From: Mariprofundus micogutta
Lineage (GTDB): Bacteria; Pseudomonadota; Zetaproteobacteria; Mariprofundales; Mariprofundaceae
Assembly (NCBI RefSeq): GCF_001895085.1
Contig: NZ_BDFD01000009.1
Coordinates: forward strand, 1-64,000
Reading direction: 5' to 3'
Length of the DNA stretch: 64,000 nt
Part shown: positions 26,464 to 36,134 of the stretch, piece by piece
How the letters are laid out: every line of letters begins with the position of its first letter
Position numbering within the stretch: the first letter of the stretch is position 1
Position numbers and translations under genes: made by a program
Notes under the pieces: model-generated
Databases searched by the model: none
What the model was told of the DNA's origin: nothing
The model's input: only the letters and a program-made list of their open reading frames with translations

Positions 26464-28056
26464 TTGATTTCTACATCAGGTATTACCATGCAATTCGGGG
26501 ACTATCCCCTGTTTGAAAACATCTCGGTTAAATTCGGAGATGGTAACCGCTATGGCCTGATTGGCGCGAATGGTTGCGGTAAATCCACATTCATGAAAAT
26601 TCTCGGTGGTGATCTGGTACCGACATCCGGCAATGTAAGTATCGACCAGCATGAGCGACTTGGTAAATTGCGTCAGGATCATTTTGCATTTGAAGAGTTT
26701 ACCGTGCTTGATACCGTGATGATGGGTTATGAAGCCCTGTGGACGATCAAACAGGAACGCGACGCTATTTATGCTCTGCCTGAAATGTCCGAAGAAGACG
26801 GCATGCGCGCCGGTGATCTGGAAGGACAATTTGCCGAACTCGACGGATACAGTGCGGAATCCAATGCTGGCGAATTGCTGATAGAGATGGGTATTCCGGT
26901 GGAAGACCATTATAATCTGATGAAATCCATTGCTCCTGGCTCAAAACTTCGCGTACTGCTGGCTCAGGCACTGTTTGGTGATCCGGAAATCATTCTGCTA
27001 GATGAGCCAACCAATAATCTGGACCTCAACGCCATTCGCTGGCTGGAAGGTGTGATTAACGAGCGCAAGAGTACAATGATCATTATTTCACATGATCGCC
27101 ATTTCCTGAACAGTGTCTGCACCCATATGGCCGACATGGATTATGGAGAACTGCGTATTTATCCGGGCAATTACGATGAATATTCGGCAGCTGCAGCCCT
27201 GGTTCAGGAGCAGTTATTAACTTCTAATGCCAAAAAAGCAGAAGAGATCCAGGAACTTGAGGCATTTGTTCGTCGTTTTTCCGCCAATGCATCCAAAGCG
27301 ACTCAGGCGCAGTCACGTGCCAAAAAGCTGGATAAGATCAAACTTGATGAAGTGAAAGCTTCAAGCCGTATGAGCCCGTTCATGCGCTTTGTACAGGATA
27401 AAAAGCTTTACCGTATTGCGCTTGAACTCAAAAGTCTGAGCAAATCATTTGACAGCTTACCTTTGTTTGAAAACTTTGATTTGATGGTACCTGTCGGTGA
27501 ACGAATTGCCGTAATCGGCCCCAACGGCATTGGAAAAACCACGCTATTACGCTGTCTGGCCGGCGATCTGAAACCAACCTCCGGCATTATCAAATGGTCA
27601 GAAAACGTAAAACTGGGCTATTATGCTCAAGATCATTCGGCAGATTTTGCTGAGGATTTGAATCTTTTTGACTGGATGGCACAGTGGAAAAGAAAAGAAC
27701 ATGGGGAGCAGGAAGTTCGTGGCAATCTGGGACGTATGCTATTCAGCCAGAATGACATCAACAAATCGGTTAAAGCACTTTCAGGCGGTGAACAGGGACG
27801 CATGCTGTTTGGCAAGTTCATGTTCGAGAATCCCAATGTGATGCTGCTGGATGAACCTACCAACCATATGGACATGGAATTTATCGAATCTCTGAACACA
27901 GCTCTGGCAGCTTATCCGGGAACGCTGATCTTTGTTTCCCACGACCGGGAATTGATCTCCTCCATTGCTACACGCATTATTGAACTGACACCTGAAGGCA
28001 TTGTGGATTATCACGGCACTTATGAAGAGTATCTGAAGTCTCAGGGTGTCGTTTAG
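26464..28056 (+). CDS. ybiT: ABC-F ATPase, YbiT type
   Basis: 530 residues with two ABC ATPase domains and no membrane part. Walker [10 protein letters not shown] and GPNGIGKTT, Walker B LLDEPTNN and LLDEPTNH, and the second signature LSGGEQGR are present; the first domain has a degenerate signature (APGSKLRV), as in E. coli YbiT. The inter-domain P-site linker (about 235-315) contains the basic [23 protein letters not shown]. Such proteins bind the ribosomal E site. The start is TTG 26464: its nine-residue lead before MQFG matches the YbiT start, whereas the internal ATG would cut the first strand. Confidence 0.94.
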   Translation: MISTSGITMQFGDYPLFENISVKFGDGNRYGLIGANGCGKSTFMKILGGDLVPTSGNVSIDQHERLGKLRQDHFAFEEFTVLDTVMMGYEALWTIKQERDAIYALPEMSEEDGMRAGDLEGQFAELDGYSAESNAGELLIEMGIPVEDHYNLMKSIAPGSKLRVLLAQALFGDPEIILLDEPTNNLDLNAIRWLEGVINERKSTMIIISHDRHFLNSVCTHMADMDYGELRIYPGNYDEYSAAAALVQEQLLTSNAKKAEEIQELEAFVRRFSANASKATQAQSRAKKLDKIKLDEVKASSRMSPFMRFVQDKKLYRIALELKSLSKSFDSLPLFENFDLMVPVGERIAVIGPNGIGKTTLLRCLAGDLKPTSGIIKWSENVKLGYYAQDHSADFAEDLNLFDWMAQWKRKEHGEQEVRGNLGRMLFSQNDINKSVKALSGGEQGRMLFGKFMFENPNVMLLDEPTNHMDMEFIESLNTALAAYPGTLIFVSHDRELISSIATRIIELTPEGIVDYHGTYEEYLKSQGVV

Positions 28057-28133
28057 CTAACACTGAACAGGACAAGCCCCAATCCTTGAATCCTGAGCCA
28101 CAAGATCTATGCTTAGATGTATTGGAGGTTGCT

Positions 28134-28556
28134 GTGCAAAGTGATAATTTAACTGACCATAACAAAGCCTGGCTTGATGCTGCTGCACGTTGCGACGAAG
28201 AATCTTTAAGACACCTGCTCAAGCTTGGGGCAGACATTAATACTGTCGATGCAAATAAAAATACAGCTTTACATCATGCCACAAAACAGGCTCATATCGC
28301 CATCATGCATTTCCTCATCGAGAACGGTGCAGATCTGAATGCACAAAATGACAGATCATCCACCCCTCTTCATCTTACCGAAAAAAATATCGATACGATA
28401 CGCATACTGCTTGAAGCCGGTGCAGACCCGAACATCAAAGATGCTGATTGGGATTACCCGTACTATTTTGCCTTTTATGGCTCCATGACTCGCGAACTGA
28501 CCGACTTGTACATCAAACACGGAGCACATTTGGAATATGCTGATAAATCAAAGTAG
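28134..28556 (+). CDS. Ankyrin-repeat protein
   Basis: 140 residues from GTG 28134, selected for the GGAGG five bases upstream. Three to four ankyrin repeats (about 10-130): DEESLRHLLKLGADINTVDAN, KNTALHHATKQAHIAIMHFL, STPLHLTEKNIDTIRILLEAGADPNIKD, and a degenerate last repeat. There is no signal peptide; a cytoplasmic protein-protein interaction role is likely. Partner unknown. It lies 77 bases behind ybiT. Confidence 0.85.
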   Translation: MQSDNLTDHNKAWLDAAARCDEESLRHLLKLGADINTVDANKNTALHHATKQAHIAIMHFLIENGADLNAQNDRSSTPLHLTEKNIDTIRILLEAGADPNIKDADWDYPYYFAFYGSMTRELTDLYIKHGAHLEYADKSK

Positions 28557-28681
28557 TCCTCAGCCTCGTGAAGACAGTTCATTAAATAGTATTAAGTCGT
28601 TCCTCACCAAAGCACAACCTGCAGCAACCATGATCACAGCCATGACTTCACAATAATGTGACTGTCTGAGGAGAAATGACG

Positions 28682-28777
28682 ATGGGATACCTGTTCATGT
28701 TTGCCGGACTTTTTATTACACTTTACACGGGCGCATTCTTTTACATATCGCTAAAAGATTTTGACTACGCAAGCTGA
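28682..28777 (+). CDS. 31-residue single-pass membrane peptide
   Basis: ATG 28682 to TGA 28775-28777. GAGGAG stands eight bases ahead of this ATG; another in-frame ATG two codons earlier is too close to it. The peptide is one hydrophobic helix, starting MGYLFMFAGLFITLY and ending ISLKDFDYAS with an acidic/basic tail. Such peptides often accompany respiratory complexes or transporters, but no such neighbour is present. The good ribosome site and the clean membrane-helix composition are the only evidence. Confidence 0.55.
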   Translation: MGYLFMFAGLFITLYTGAFFYISLKDFDYAS

Positions 28778-28846
28778 TAATCAGAAATCTATTGCTGATC
28801 CAAACAGACCTTGAATTCATGATCTTTCAACCCTATACATAGCATT

Positions 28847-29287
28847 ATGCTAAGAATTGTATTTCTACTATTTATTACTATCCCACTACTTGAACTCTGG
28901 GTTCTTATAGAAGTTGGTAGTGGCATTGGCGGCCTATCCACGATCGCGCTCTGCCTGCTTACTGCTGCCCTCGGCGGCTTTCTGATTCGCTATCAGGGTC
29001 TATCCACACTGGTGGATGCACAAAAGCGTATGGCGCATGGAGAAGCTCCTCTCGATCATGGCCTGCATGGGCTGATGATCGCGTTATCCGGCATTTTGCT
29101 ATTCACGCCGGGCTTTATCACCGACAGTATCGGTTTCCTGCTGTTATTCCCGCCCTTTCGCCGTTTTATGATTGGCAGACTGCCCACGCAACAGATTCAA
29201 TCCCCGCACCAGGCCCGTCATAACAGCAGCTCCGGCTCTGACATTATTGATGTGGAAGTAATTACCCACGATAAACACGTGCCATGA
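28847..29287 (+). CDS. fxsA: FxsA family membrane protein
   Basis: 146 residues. Opening LRIVFLLFITIPLLELWVLIEVG, second helix LSTIALCLLTAALGGFLIRYQGL, and LMIALSGILLFTPGFITDSIGFLLLFPPFR are the conserved FxsA core; a polar C-terminal tail follows. In E. coli FxsA counters F-plasmid phage T7 exclusion by PifA, and its normal role is unknown. Inner membrane. Confidence 0.92.
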   Translation: MLRIVFLLFITIPLLELWVLIEVGSGIGGLSTIALCLLTAALGGFLIRYQGLSTLVDAQKRMAHGEAPLDHGLHGLMIALSGILLFTPGFITDSIGFLLLFPPFRRFMIGRLPTQQIQSPHQARHNSSSGSDIIDVEVITHDKHVP

Positions 29288-29357
29288 TGCAAGCTCGCTT
29301 CGCTTGACCTGATATCTCACACCCTTACATTACGATCTGATTTTGGAGGTTACACAT

Positions 29358-30020
29358 ATGAATCCAGCAACAATGACATCTTCAGCCCATCTGGCTGACG
29401 CTCGCATCTCATTCCTCGGCAAGACCTATGGCATGCTGGCAATGTGCATCGCATCCGGCAGCATCGGCGCTTATATGTCGATGGGCCTGGCATTCCCGTA
29501 TGAACATCCATGGATGATGCTGTTCATTATGATTGGAGGCATCTTTGCAGTTCAGGCTGTACGCCATGTTAAAGGCCTTAATTTTGTAGCCTTGATTGGT
29601 TTCGGTGCTATTACCGGCATGGCGATTGCACCACTGGTTACTGCAGTCTCAGCCAAATCACCTACACTTGTAGTGCAGGCATTTATGACCACAGCTGTTG
29701 CCTTCACAGCTCTGACTGCTTACACCTTCATCTCCAAGCGTGATTTCTCATTCCTCAAGGGTTTTGTATGGACCGGGCTGATTGCCATGATCGTACTGGG
29801 TCTGTCCAACTACTTTTTCTTTGAGTCACCTGCACTGGCACTGACGCTCTCCGGCGTTGGTGTCCTGCTATTCTCCGCCTTCATCCTGTATGATACATCC
29901 AGTATTCTGCGCGATTATCCGAATGACGAGTATATCTCAGCAGCTCTGACACTGTATCTGGACGTATTCCTGTTGTTCCAGCATCTACTGGCCATGTTTG
30001 GCATGCTCGGCGACGAATAA
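29358..30020 (+). CDS. BAX inhibitor-1 (TMBIM) family protein, YccA-like
   Basis: 220 residues with seven predicted membrane helices. The last helices and the conserved YDTSSILRDYPNDEYISAALTLYLD segment, with its acidic residues, identify the family; members act as pH-sensitive calcium leak channels or, in E. coli YccA, as FtsH modulators. Start ATG 29358 with GGAGGTT eight bases upstream. It is followed by a clear terminator. Confidence 0.93.
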   Translation: MNPATMTSSAHLADARISFLGKTYGMLAMCIASGSIGAYMSMGLAFPYEHPWMMLFIMIGGIFAVQAVRHVKGLNFVALIGFGAITGMAIAPLVTAVSAKSPTLVVQAFMTTAVAFTALTAYTFISKRDFSFLKGFVWTGLIAMIVLGLSNYFFFESPALALTLSGVGVLLFSAFILYDTSSILRDYPNDEYISAALTLYLDVFLLFQHLLAMFGMLGDE

Positions 30021-30049
30021 ATCACAGAATAAAAAGTCATGAATTGATC

Positions 30050-30080
30050 ATGCGGCCTGTTTTTGGGCCGCATTTTCGTT
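30050..30080 (+). terminator. Rho-independent terminator behind the YccA-like gene
   Basis: ATGCGGCC (30050-30057) pairs with GGCCGCAT (30066-30073) around TGTTTTTG, followed by TTTCGTT. Confidence 0.85.
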
Positions 30081-30129
30081 AGTATCACCCCTTTCATATC
30101 AGATAACAGCTGTGACCATGGAGATTACT

Positions 30130-30300
30130 ATGTTGGATAAAGCTTTGATGGAAATTCTTGCATGCCCTAAATGTAAGGGGGATATCCATTATAATGACTC
30201 CAAAAATGGACTGGTTTGCGATGCCTGCAAACTAGAGTTCCCAATCCGTGATGATATTCCGGTCATGCTGATCGATGAGGCAAAAGTACTAAGTAGCTGA
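30130..30300 (+). CDS. Trm112 family zinc-ribbon protein (YcaR-like)
   Basis: 56 residues: LDKALMEILACPKCKGDI..LVCDACKLEFPIRDDIPVMLIDEA. The CPKC and CDAC pairs form a zinc ribbon. In proteobacteria such genes stand next to kdsB or lpxK; here it precedes the LPS cluster. Start ATG 30130 behind GGAG; two upstream in-frame ATGs are less well placed. Confidence 0.93.
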   Translation: MLDKALMEILACPKCKGDIHYNDSKNGLVCDACKLEFPIRDDIPVMLIDEAKVLSS

Positions 30301-30325
30301 TTTCTGGCTTTCCGGGCTTACCTCC

Positions 30326-31198
30326 TTGTCCATCCTGATTAAAACCCTCTTTTTTCTGGTGCAGTTGCTACCGGTGCGCTTGCTTGGCGCTTGCGGTGCC
30401 GGGCTTGGCCGGTTCATTTATATCATGAACCGTCGCCACAGAAATATTGCCCTGCGCAACCTTGATCGCGTCTACCCTGAAAAAGATGATGCATGGAAAA
30501 TCCGTATTGCCCACGAATCATTCGCTGAACTCGGGCGTACAATGTTCGAGATGCCACATGTATTTATGCGCTCAAAAGCATACCTGCTATCACGCATTGA
30601 GTTAGAAGACGAAGCCTTGTACAAGAGTGCTGTTGAGCAAGGTCACGGTGTAATCATGACCGCCATGCATCACAGTAACTGGGAGTTGGGGGCACTATGC
30701 TTCTCCATGCTGGGTTACGAATGTGACATTATCTATCGCCCACTTAGACAAGCTCCGGCAGATCAATTCATCAAACTATCACGAACCCGTTTTGGAGCCC
30801 ATCTTCAATCCAGGTTTGAAGGCTTGCGCTGGCTTCCCCGTGCTTTGAAAAACGGGCACACTATCTGTGTCATGGTTGATCAACACCTTTCCAATGGAAC
30901 ACCGGTTCCATTCCTTGGACATATGGCCAATACCACTACGCTACCGGCCACCTTTGCCAATAAATATAATACTCCACTGCTTGGCGTAAGCCTTGACCGA
31001 ATCGGAACATCCTTTCGCTTCAAACTACGTTTTTGGAAAATTGAACTACCTGCTTCTTCAGATGGAAAAAAACAGGATGATGTTGCAAGCATGCAAACGA
31101 TTTGCGAGTCGTTTGCAGCGAATGTTCATGAACGTCCAGAACTGTGGTTATGGATTCATCGCCGCTGGCTCTATTTGGATGAACAGGAACAGGCATGA
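30326..31198 (+). CDS. Lipid A late acyltransferase (LpxL/HtrB family)
   Basis: About 290 residues. An N-terminal hydrophobic anchor precedes the acyltransferase motif HHSNWELGAL (about 113-122, His and Glu/Asp dyad as HxxxxE) and the CVMVDQHLSNGTPVPFLGHMA region. It should add a secondary acyl chain to Kdo-lipid A at the inner membrane. TTG 30326 is the earliest start compatible with the N-terminal anchor; no good ribosome site is visible. It overlaps the next gene by four bases. Confidence 0.88.
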   Translation: MSILIKTLFFLVQLLPVRLLGACGAGLGRFIYIMNRRHRNIALRNLDRVYPEKDDAWKIRIAHESFAELGRTMFEMPHVFMRSKAYLLSRIELEDEALYKSAVEQGHGVIMTAMHHSNWELGALCFSMLGYECDIIYRPLRQAPADQFIKLSRTRFGAHLQSRFEGLRWLPRALKNGHTICVMVDQHLSNGTPVPFLGHMANTTTLPATFANKYNTPLLGVSLDRIGTSFRFKLRFWKIELPASSDGKKQDDVASMQTICESFAANVHERPELWLWIHRRWLYLDEQEQA

Positions 31199-31896
31199 GT
31201 AGGCATAAGCCGGTATCACGCTTTCTCTGGCAGGCATCGCAAAAGAGTACCCTGTTTCAGTGGTCAAAAAAGAACCTGAAACTCGAACGGGCAGAAATGG
31301 AAATGAGCATGCTGCCTCTGTTGACTCAGCATACAAAACAGTATTCTGCTGATAGCAGCATTCTTGAGATTGGTTGTGGACCTGTATGTATCAGCCACTC
31401 CTTGCCACATAAGCACAAAACTTATCTTGATCCTTTGATTGATGATTTCAGACGCATGTTTCCCGGGGAACTGCCAGAAGATGGAGAACAACTGGCCTGT
31501 AATGCAGAACGCATCAACAAAGAGTCAAACAGTTACGACATCGTGATCTGCCTGAATACACTTTCATTTTCGATGAATCCTGAATTGATTGTCAATGAAG
31601 TTGAGCGTCTGCTAAAACCCGGCGGGATTTTTATTGTTGAAATGCGCACGCACAGCGCCCTGGAAGCAAGGCTGCACTACTGGCTGCTTAGATTCCTGCC
31701 ACGTATTACAAGAAGCCCTCGCCCCTATTACTACTCCTTAAAAGGCATCCGAAAAACACTGGAAAGACACTTCTACATCAACAGTGAACAGAAGCTCAAG
31801 AAACAAATACTCTGGCTGCCATTTTTTAAACGTGAACAAAGACTTTTTGTATGTACGCCACAAAGAAAGAAAGCAGTGGCAAAAAGTGATCTATGA
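31195..31896 (+). CDS. SAM-dependent methyltransferase in the LPS operon
   Basis: 233 residues with a class I fold: motif I ILEIGCGPVC (about 55-64), an acidic strand 2, YDIVICLNTLSFSMN and LLKPGGIFIVEMRTH. The acceptor is unknown; its place between lpxL and waaF, with 4-base overlaps on both sides, suggests an LPS or lipid substrate. A C-terminal basic segment (QKLKKQILWLPFFKR) could touch the membrane. Confidence 0.85.
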   Translation: MSRHKPVSRFLWQASQKSTLFQWSKKNLKLERAEMEMSMLPLLTQHTKQYSADSSILEIGCGPVCISHSLPHKHKTYLDPLIDDFRRMFPGELPEDGEQLACNAERINKESNSYDIVICLNTLSFSMNPELIVNEVERLLKPGGIFIVEMRTHSALEARLHYWLLRFLPRITRSPRPYYYSLKGIRKTLERHFYINSEQKLKKQILWLPFFKREQRLFVCTPQRKKAVAKSDL

Positions 31897-32870
31897 ATAA
31901 AGCACCGCATCTGCTACTCATGCCACCGAACTGGATCGGTGATGTGGTCATGGCACAACCAGCCATGGCTGCGATTGCCAATCACTATCGCAATCAACTG
32001 GGATCTGAGCATATCACAGTCTGTGGGCGTAGCTGGTTAAGTGATCTGCTGCCCTACCTGAATATCCCGGGTGCCCAGTATGAAGCAACGATTCCTGCTG
32101 CAGATACAGCTTATGTTTTCCCGAACAGCTTTCGCTCTGCCTGGCAATGTAAAAAAGCCGGGGTGAAAGAGATCATTGGCTACCAGGGGCAATGGCGCAA
32201 GTTGTTGCTGGATCGGGCATTGCCTCACCGCATCAGCCTTAAACATGAACACCATCGCCTCTCTTATCTCGATATTGCCGGGCAGATGAAATTCACAACA
32301 GCCGACACTGAAGTCTGCCTCTCCACTCCGGATGGTGATAAAGAGGCAGGCCGCACACTAATGCAACAGCATGGGCTAAATCCGGAACGGGTGATCTGCC
32401 TTGCTCCCGGTGCCCAGTTTGGTGGTGCCAAATGTTATCCAGCAGAACAATATGCCGAGATTGCTTACGGCCTTGTGGAATCTGGCTGGCAACTTCTCAT
32501 TCTGGGTATGAAAGAAGACAAACAGGTCGGGGACTTGATTCTGCAGGACCTTCGTGGACCACACTGGAATGCCGCTGGCACCACCTCACTGGCTCAGGCG
32601 CTGCAGCTGATTTCGGCCTGCAAGATGATGTTATGCAATGATTCCGGTCTTATGCATATCGCAGCAGGACTTGCCATCCCGACAGTAACTCCGTTTGGCG
32701 CAACCGACCCTTCTCGCACTGCACCCAGTGGGCCTGCTGTAAAAATTATTTATCAACCCGCCGAATGCAGTCCCTGCCTGAAAAGGGAATGTACTGTTGC
32801 AGGGCATCCATGCATGACAAACATCACTTCTCAAATGTTGCTTGATGCCTGCCTTTCCATGTTGAAATAA
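31893..32870 (+). CDS. waaF: Lipopolysaccharide heptosyltransferase II
   Basis: GT9-family enzyme, 325 residues, that transfers the second L,D-heptose of the inner core. The N-terminal PPNWIGDVVMAQPA and the C-terminal donor-site sequences APGAQFGGAKCYP, NDSGLMHIAAGL and FGATDPSRTAP are characteristic. The Cys-containing tail SPCLKRECTV..CM is typical too. It overlaps the methyltransferase stop (ATGA). Confidence 0.93.
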   Translation: MNKAPHLLLMPPNWIGDVVMAQPAMAAIANHYRNQLGSEHITVCGRSWLSDLLPYLNIPGAQYEATIPAADTAYVFPNSFRSAWQCKKAGVKEIIGYQGQWRKLLLDRALPHRISLKHEHHRLSYLDIAGQMKFTTADTEVCLSTPDGDKEAGRTLMQQHGLNPERVICLAPGAQFGGAKCYPAEQYAEIAYGLVESGWQLLILGMKEDKQVGDLILQDLRGPHWNAAGTTSLAQALQLISACKMMLCNDSGLMHIAAGLAIPTVTPFGATDPSRTAPSGPAVKIIYQPAECSPCLKRECTVAGHPCMTNITSQMLLDACLSMLK

Positions 32871-32881
32871 TAAGCATTGAA

Positions 32882-33922
32882 ATGAAAATACTGATCGTAA
32901 AACTTTCAGCATTTGGTGATATTATTCATGCGCTCCCTGCCCTTGATGACGTTCTGAATCATCCACTGGTTGAAGAAGTCCACTGGCTGGTGGATAGCCG
33001 CTACGGATTCGTCACAGATATTTTCCCTGCTCGCGTGCAGGTGCATCAGGTTGCCCTGAAAGGTGACCAACCCCTGCAATCAGCCTGGGCAGCAATCAAA
33101 AAACTACGCCGCAAAGAGTTCGACGCAGTATTAGATCTTCAGGGTCTGATGAAATCCGCAGTATTAGCACGCGCCTGCGGCTCACCAGTGTATGCCTTCG
33201 ACAAACGGTTTGTGCGTGAAAAACCGGCAGCCCTGTTAACCAGAAACGTTCGTTTTCATGATCAGGACAGACATGTAGTGCAACAATATCGTCGCATTGC
33301 AACTGCCCCGTTCATCGCTGACTTCAATCAGCCGGAAAACCCTCTCTCCTATCGTCAGCCACAAATCAGACTGTCAGAAAGTCACTGTACATCTGATAAG
33401 AATCTGCTTGGCAAGCTTGGTTTGCAGGAGAGGCAATATGTTATTCTGCATGCAGCAGGTGGCTGGGCAACCAAAAAACTGCCTGAAGAGACGTGGCTGA
33501 CTATTGCCAGAGGCCTGGCGGACAAGGATCTTCTGCCGCTATTCAGCTGGGGAAATGAAACAGAAGCTGCACAGGCGAAAAGCTTTGCCGGGAAGTGTAA
33601 TGGCTACGCCTTGCCCGAACGCCTGAATATGTCAGCATTGTGCTCACTTATCGGAGGCGCACGTGCGGTGGTTGGCGCTGATACAGGCCTGCTACATCTG
33701 GCAGCTGCTCTGAATCGACCAACCATCACATTCTGGGGCCCATCCGCTTCTTGGAATTCGGCTCCGTTAAGTGTAAGAAACGGCAGTACAGATGGAGCGA
33801 AACATTGGCAGATCGAATCGAATCCGGATTGCGGGCCCTGTTTCAAACGAACATGCGACAACTTTGTTTGCATGAATGCCATTTCAGCCGAATCCATTTT
33901 AAGGATATTACATGAGCTCTGA
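32882..33922 (+). CDS. waaC: Lipopolysaccharide heptosyltransferase I
   Basis: 346-residue GT9 enzyme adding the first heptose to Kdo. The N terminus KLSAFGDIIHALPAL, FDAVLDLQGLMKSA and GADTGLLHLAAAL with FWGPSASWNSAP are as in WaaC. It stands 11 bases behind waaF and overlaps the next gene by eleven bases, showing a compact operon. Confidence 0.93.
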   Translation: MKILIVKLSAFGDIIHALPALDDVLNHPLVEEVHWLVDSRYGFVTDIFPARVQVHQVALKGDQPLQSAWAAIKKLRRKEFDAVLDLQGLMKSAVLARACGSPVYAFDKRFVREKPAALLTRNVRFHDQDRHVVQQYRRIATAPFIADFNQPENPLSYRQPQIRLSESHCTSDKNLLGKLGLQERQYVILHAAGGWATKKLPEETWLTIARGLADKDLLPLFSWGNETEAAQAKSFAGKCNGYALPERLNMSALCSLIGGARAVVGADTGLLHLAAALNRPTITFWGPSASWNSAPLSVRNGSTDGAKHWQIESNPDCGPCFKRTCDNFVCMNAISAESILRILHEL

Positions 33923-34484
33923 ACCCATTTCCGGCCATCCCCTTCGTAAGGTTTTTCTGCGCGCCCGCATTCCGGCAAGCATATTGATGGCTCTGGCCAT
34001 CATCGTGTTTGCCAAGCCTACCCAAACCAGTTGGCTGCTTGGACTAGCCGTTATTGTTCTCGGAGAAACACTGCGTATCTGGGCATCCGGCCATATCCAC
34101 AAAATGGCCGAAGTAACACAAACCGGCCCCTATGCGATGTGTCGTCATCCGCTCTATCTCGGCCACCTGATCATCGCTAGTGGTTTCTGCATCGTGGGTG
34201 ACAGCATGCTTGCCTTTATCATAGTCACCATCTCATTTTTCATCGTCTACATGCCAACATGGAAAAATGAAGAGAAATATCTCACCGAACAGTTCGGCGA
34301 TACATACAGCGATTTTATGAAAGCTACCCCCGCCCTGCTACCTCGCTGGAGCTCCAAGGTTTTCGACGGCTCATTCAGTTGGGCTCTGGTGAGTCAGCAC
34401 AGAGAGTGGAAACATGCTGCTGGTCTGCTTGCTGGCGTAATTGCCATGGCCTTGCTGGGCATGTTTGTGTACGACACTTGGTGA
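33912..34484 (+). CDS. Isoprenylcysteine carboxyl methyltransferase/PEMT-like membrane methyltransferase
   Basis: 190 residues with about five hydrophobic segments. The SAM-binding C-terminal motif is GPYAMCRHPLYLGHLI (about 74-89), followed by YMPTWKNEEKYLTEQFGDTYSDFMKATPALLP, both typical of the family. The bacterial substrate is unknown; membership of the LPS operon suggests a lipid or sugar-lipid. It overlaps waaC and the next gene (GTGA). Confidence 0.85.
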   Translation: MSSEPISGHPLRKVFLRARIPASILMALAIIVFAKPTQTSWLLGLAVIVLGETLRIWASGHIHKMAEVTQTGPYAMCRHPLYLGHLIIASGFCIVGDSMLAFIIVTISFFIVYMPTWKNEEKYLTEQFGDTYSDFMKATPALLPRWSSKVFDGSFSWALVSQHREWKHAAGLLAGVIAMALLGMFVYDTW

Positions 34485-35347
34485 AACCACTTCATATTAT
34501 CGGACTGATGCTGGTTGCTCTCTGGCTGCCTGCACCGGCTGTTGCCGATGATGTTTCTGAACCGGCCAATGAAGCTCCAATAGAGGTCCCGGTGCAGACC
34601 TCTGTTGCCGCTCCTGCCACGGAAGTAGCGCCTGAGATTCAAAAACCATGCATGCCTTATATTGGCGAACATTTGAGCTTTAACGTTGACTGGGAGTTTA
34701 TTAATGCAGGCTCAGCCAGCATGGATATTCACCCTGCGCCAAATGGCTGGCAGGTCAAAACTATAGCGAAGACCAACAAGGCCCTGGATATTTTCAGAAA
34801 AGTACGTGATTACATTACGGCTGAGGGAGTATGTGTAAATGGTCGCATGCAGAGCACACTGTTTGATGCCAATCTGCAGGAGCGCAAATACTCGGCAAAA
34901 AAACGTACCGAATTTCTCTGGCAAAAAGATCAAGTGACCCATACTCAGAACCAGGTCACAGAGCATTTCGATGTGCCGGCAGGCCATCTAAGTGTTATTG
35001 ATGCATTCCTGGCAGTGCGAGGCCTGAATCTGGAAGCTGGGAAAACCGTAAATATCCCTGTCTTTGATTCGCGGAAGCGTTATGAAATCGAAGTAAACGT
35101 CTCTGAAAAAAAAGAGGTGATAAAAGCACCCTGGGGCGAAAAAGTCAGTTGCATCATTGTTAAACCAAAACTCAAAACAGCCGGCATCTTCACCAATAAA
35201 GGGGAAATGACCATCTGGATGACTGATGATGGGCGCCATATCCCAATCAAGGTTATGGCCAAAATCAAATTCGGACGCATCTTTGCCCGTCTAACCTCCT
35301 ATCGGTCAAATCCTGCTGTGCAAGCTCAAAACGGGACAATACGGTAG
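34481..35347 (+). CDS. DUF3108 periplasmic protein
   Basis: 288 residues from GTG 34481, overlapping the methyltransferase stop. Residues 1-22 are a signal peptide ending PAVA-DD; a Pro/Ala/Glu-rich spacer (about 24-55) leads to the DUF3108 beta-barrel-like domain from GEHLSFNVDWEFINAGSASM to the KIKFGRIFARLTSY end. Related proteins occur beside LPS genes in proteobacteria; role unknown. An upstream-extended reading in this frame lacks a signal peptide and overlaps the neighbour, so I reject it. Confidence 0.85.
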   Translation: MKPLHIIGLMLVALWLPAPAVADDVSEPANEAPIEVPVQTSVAAPATEVAPEIQKPCMPYIGEHLSFNVDWEFINAGSASMDIHPAPNGWQVKTIAKTNKALDIFRKVRDYITAEGVCVNGRMQSTLFDANLQERKYSAKKRTEFLWQKDQVTHTQNQVTEHFDVPAGHLSVIDAFLAVRGLNLEAGKTVNIPVFDSRKRYEIEVNVSEKKEVIKAPWGEKVSCIIVKPKLKTAGIFTNKGEMTIWMTDDGRHIPIKVMAKIKFGRIFARLTSYRSNPAVQAQNGTIR

Positions 35348-35496
35348 AAATACAATACCTTTAAACAAGCAGGGACTGCCTGCGATTAACGCTGGCTGGT
35401 CAAATTACCGCATTGGGCCTTTGGCGCAGTTGCTGGTAACATTCGCCAGCGAAATTAAACACTTTGTAACTAATCTTAACCGAGGATTGAACTGCA

Positions 35497-36096
35497 ATGG
35501 CACGATTATTTGACCACCCGCTAAAGCGGAAAGCCCGTTTTGAGGCTGAATATGCCGGAAAAAAGGTGCTGGATGTCGCCTGTGGATGCGTAAAGTTCAA
35601 AGGTGCGACAGGACTTGATTACAATGTACGCTCCTATATGCCGTCAGAACTTCAGGCAGATGTCACCTATGACCTGCTAAAGTTCCCCTACCCGTTTGAA
35701 GAGAACAGCTTTGATATGATCTGGTGTTTTCATTTTCTGGAACATTTCCAGGATCTTCCCAAAATCATGGAAGAATTTTATCGTCTGCTGAAACCGGGTG
35801 GGAAACTAATTATCAATACCCCGCACTTCTCAAGTGTTGAGGCTTACCGGCACTGGCAGCACTGCCACTTCTTTTCACGCGGTTCCTTTGACTATTTCTG
35901 TGAAGATTCGCATGAATGGGAATTTTACGACTGCCGTTACAAACTTACTGATAGCAAAATCTTTTTTGATGATCTGACTACTGCACTTGGCATCAGTCTG
36001 GTTGCCAATGCATTTTCATGGCAGTTCGAACGTCGTCTATCGTGGATATTTCCTGCCTCCAGCGTCTATTTCGAACTGGAAGCAATCAAGGATTAA
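35497..36096 (+). CDS. SAM-dependent methyltransferase
   Basis: 199 residues. Motif I is VLDVACGCVKFKGATGLDY, followed by FDMIWCFHFLEHFQDLPKIMEEFYRLLKPGGKLIINTPHFSS, a typical sugar or lipid methyltransferase pattern also seen in surface polysaccharide clusters. AACCGAGGATTGAACTGC lies upstream of the ATG. The 149 bases between DUF3108 and this gene have no clear feature. Confidence 0.85.
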   Translation: MARLFDHPLKRKARFEAEYAGKKVLDVACGCVKFKGATGLDYNVRSYMPSELQADVTYDLLKFPYPFEENSFDMIWCFHFLEHFQDLPKIMEEFYRLLKPGGKLIINTPHFSSVEAYRHWQHCHFFSRGSFDYFCEDSHEWEFYDCRYKLTDSKIFFDDLTTALGISLVANAFSWQFERRLSWIFPASSVYFELEAIKD

Positions 36097-36134
36097 GCTG
36101 AAGTGAGCCCCCTTACTCAGGCAGAGGATAAAGC

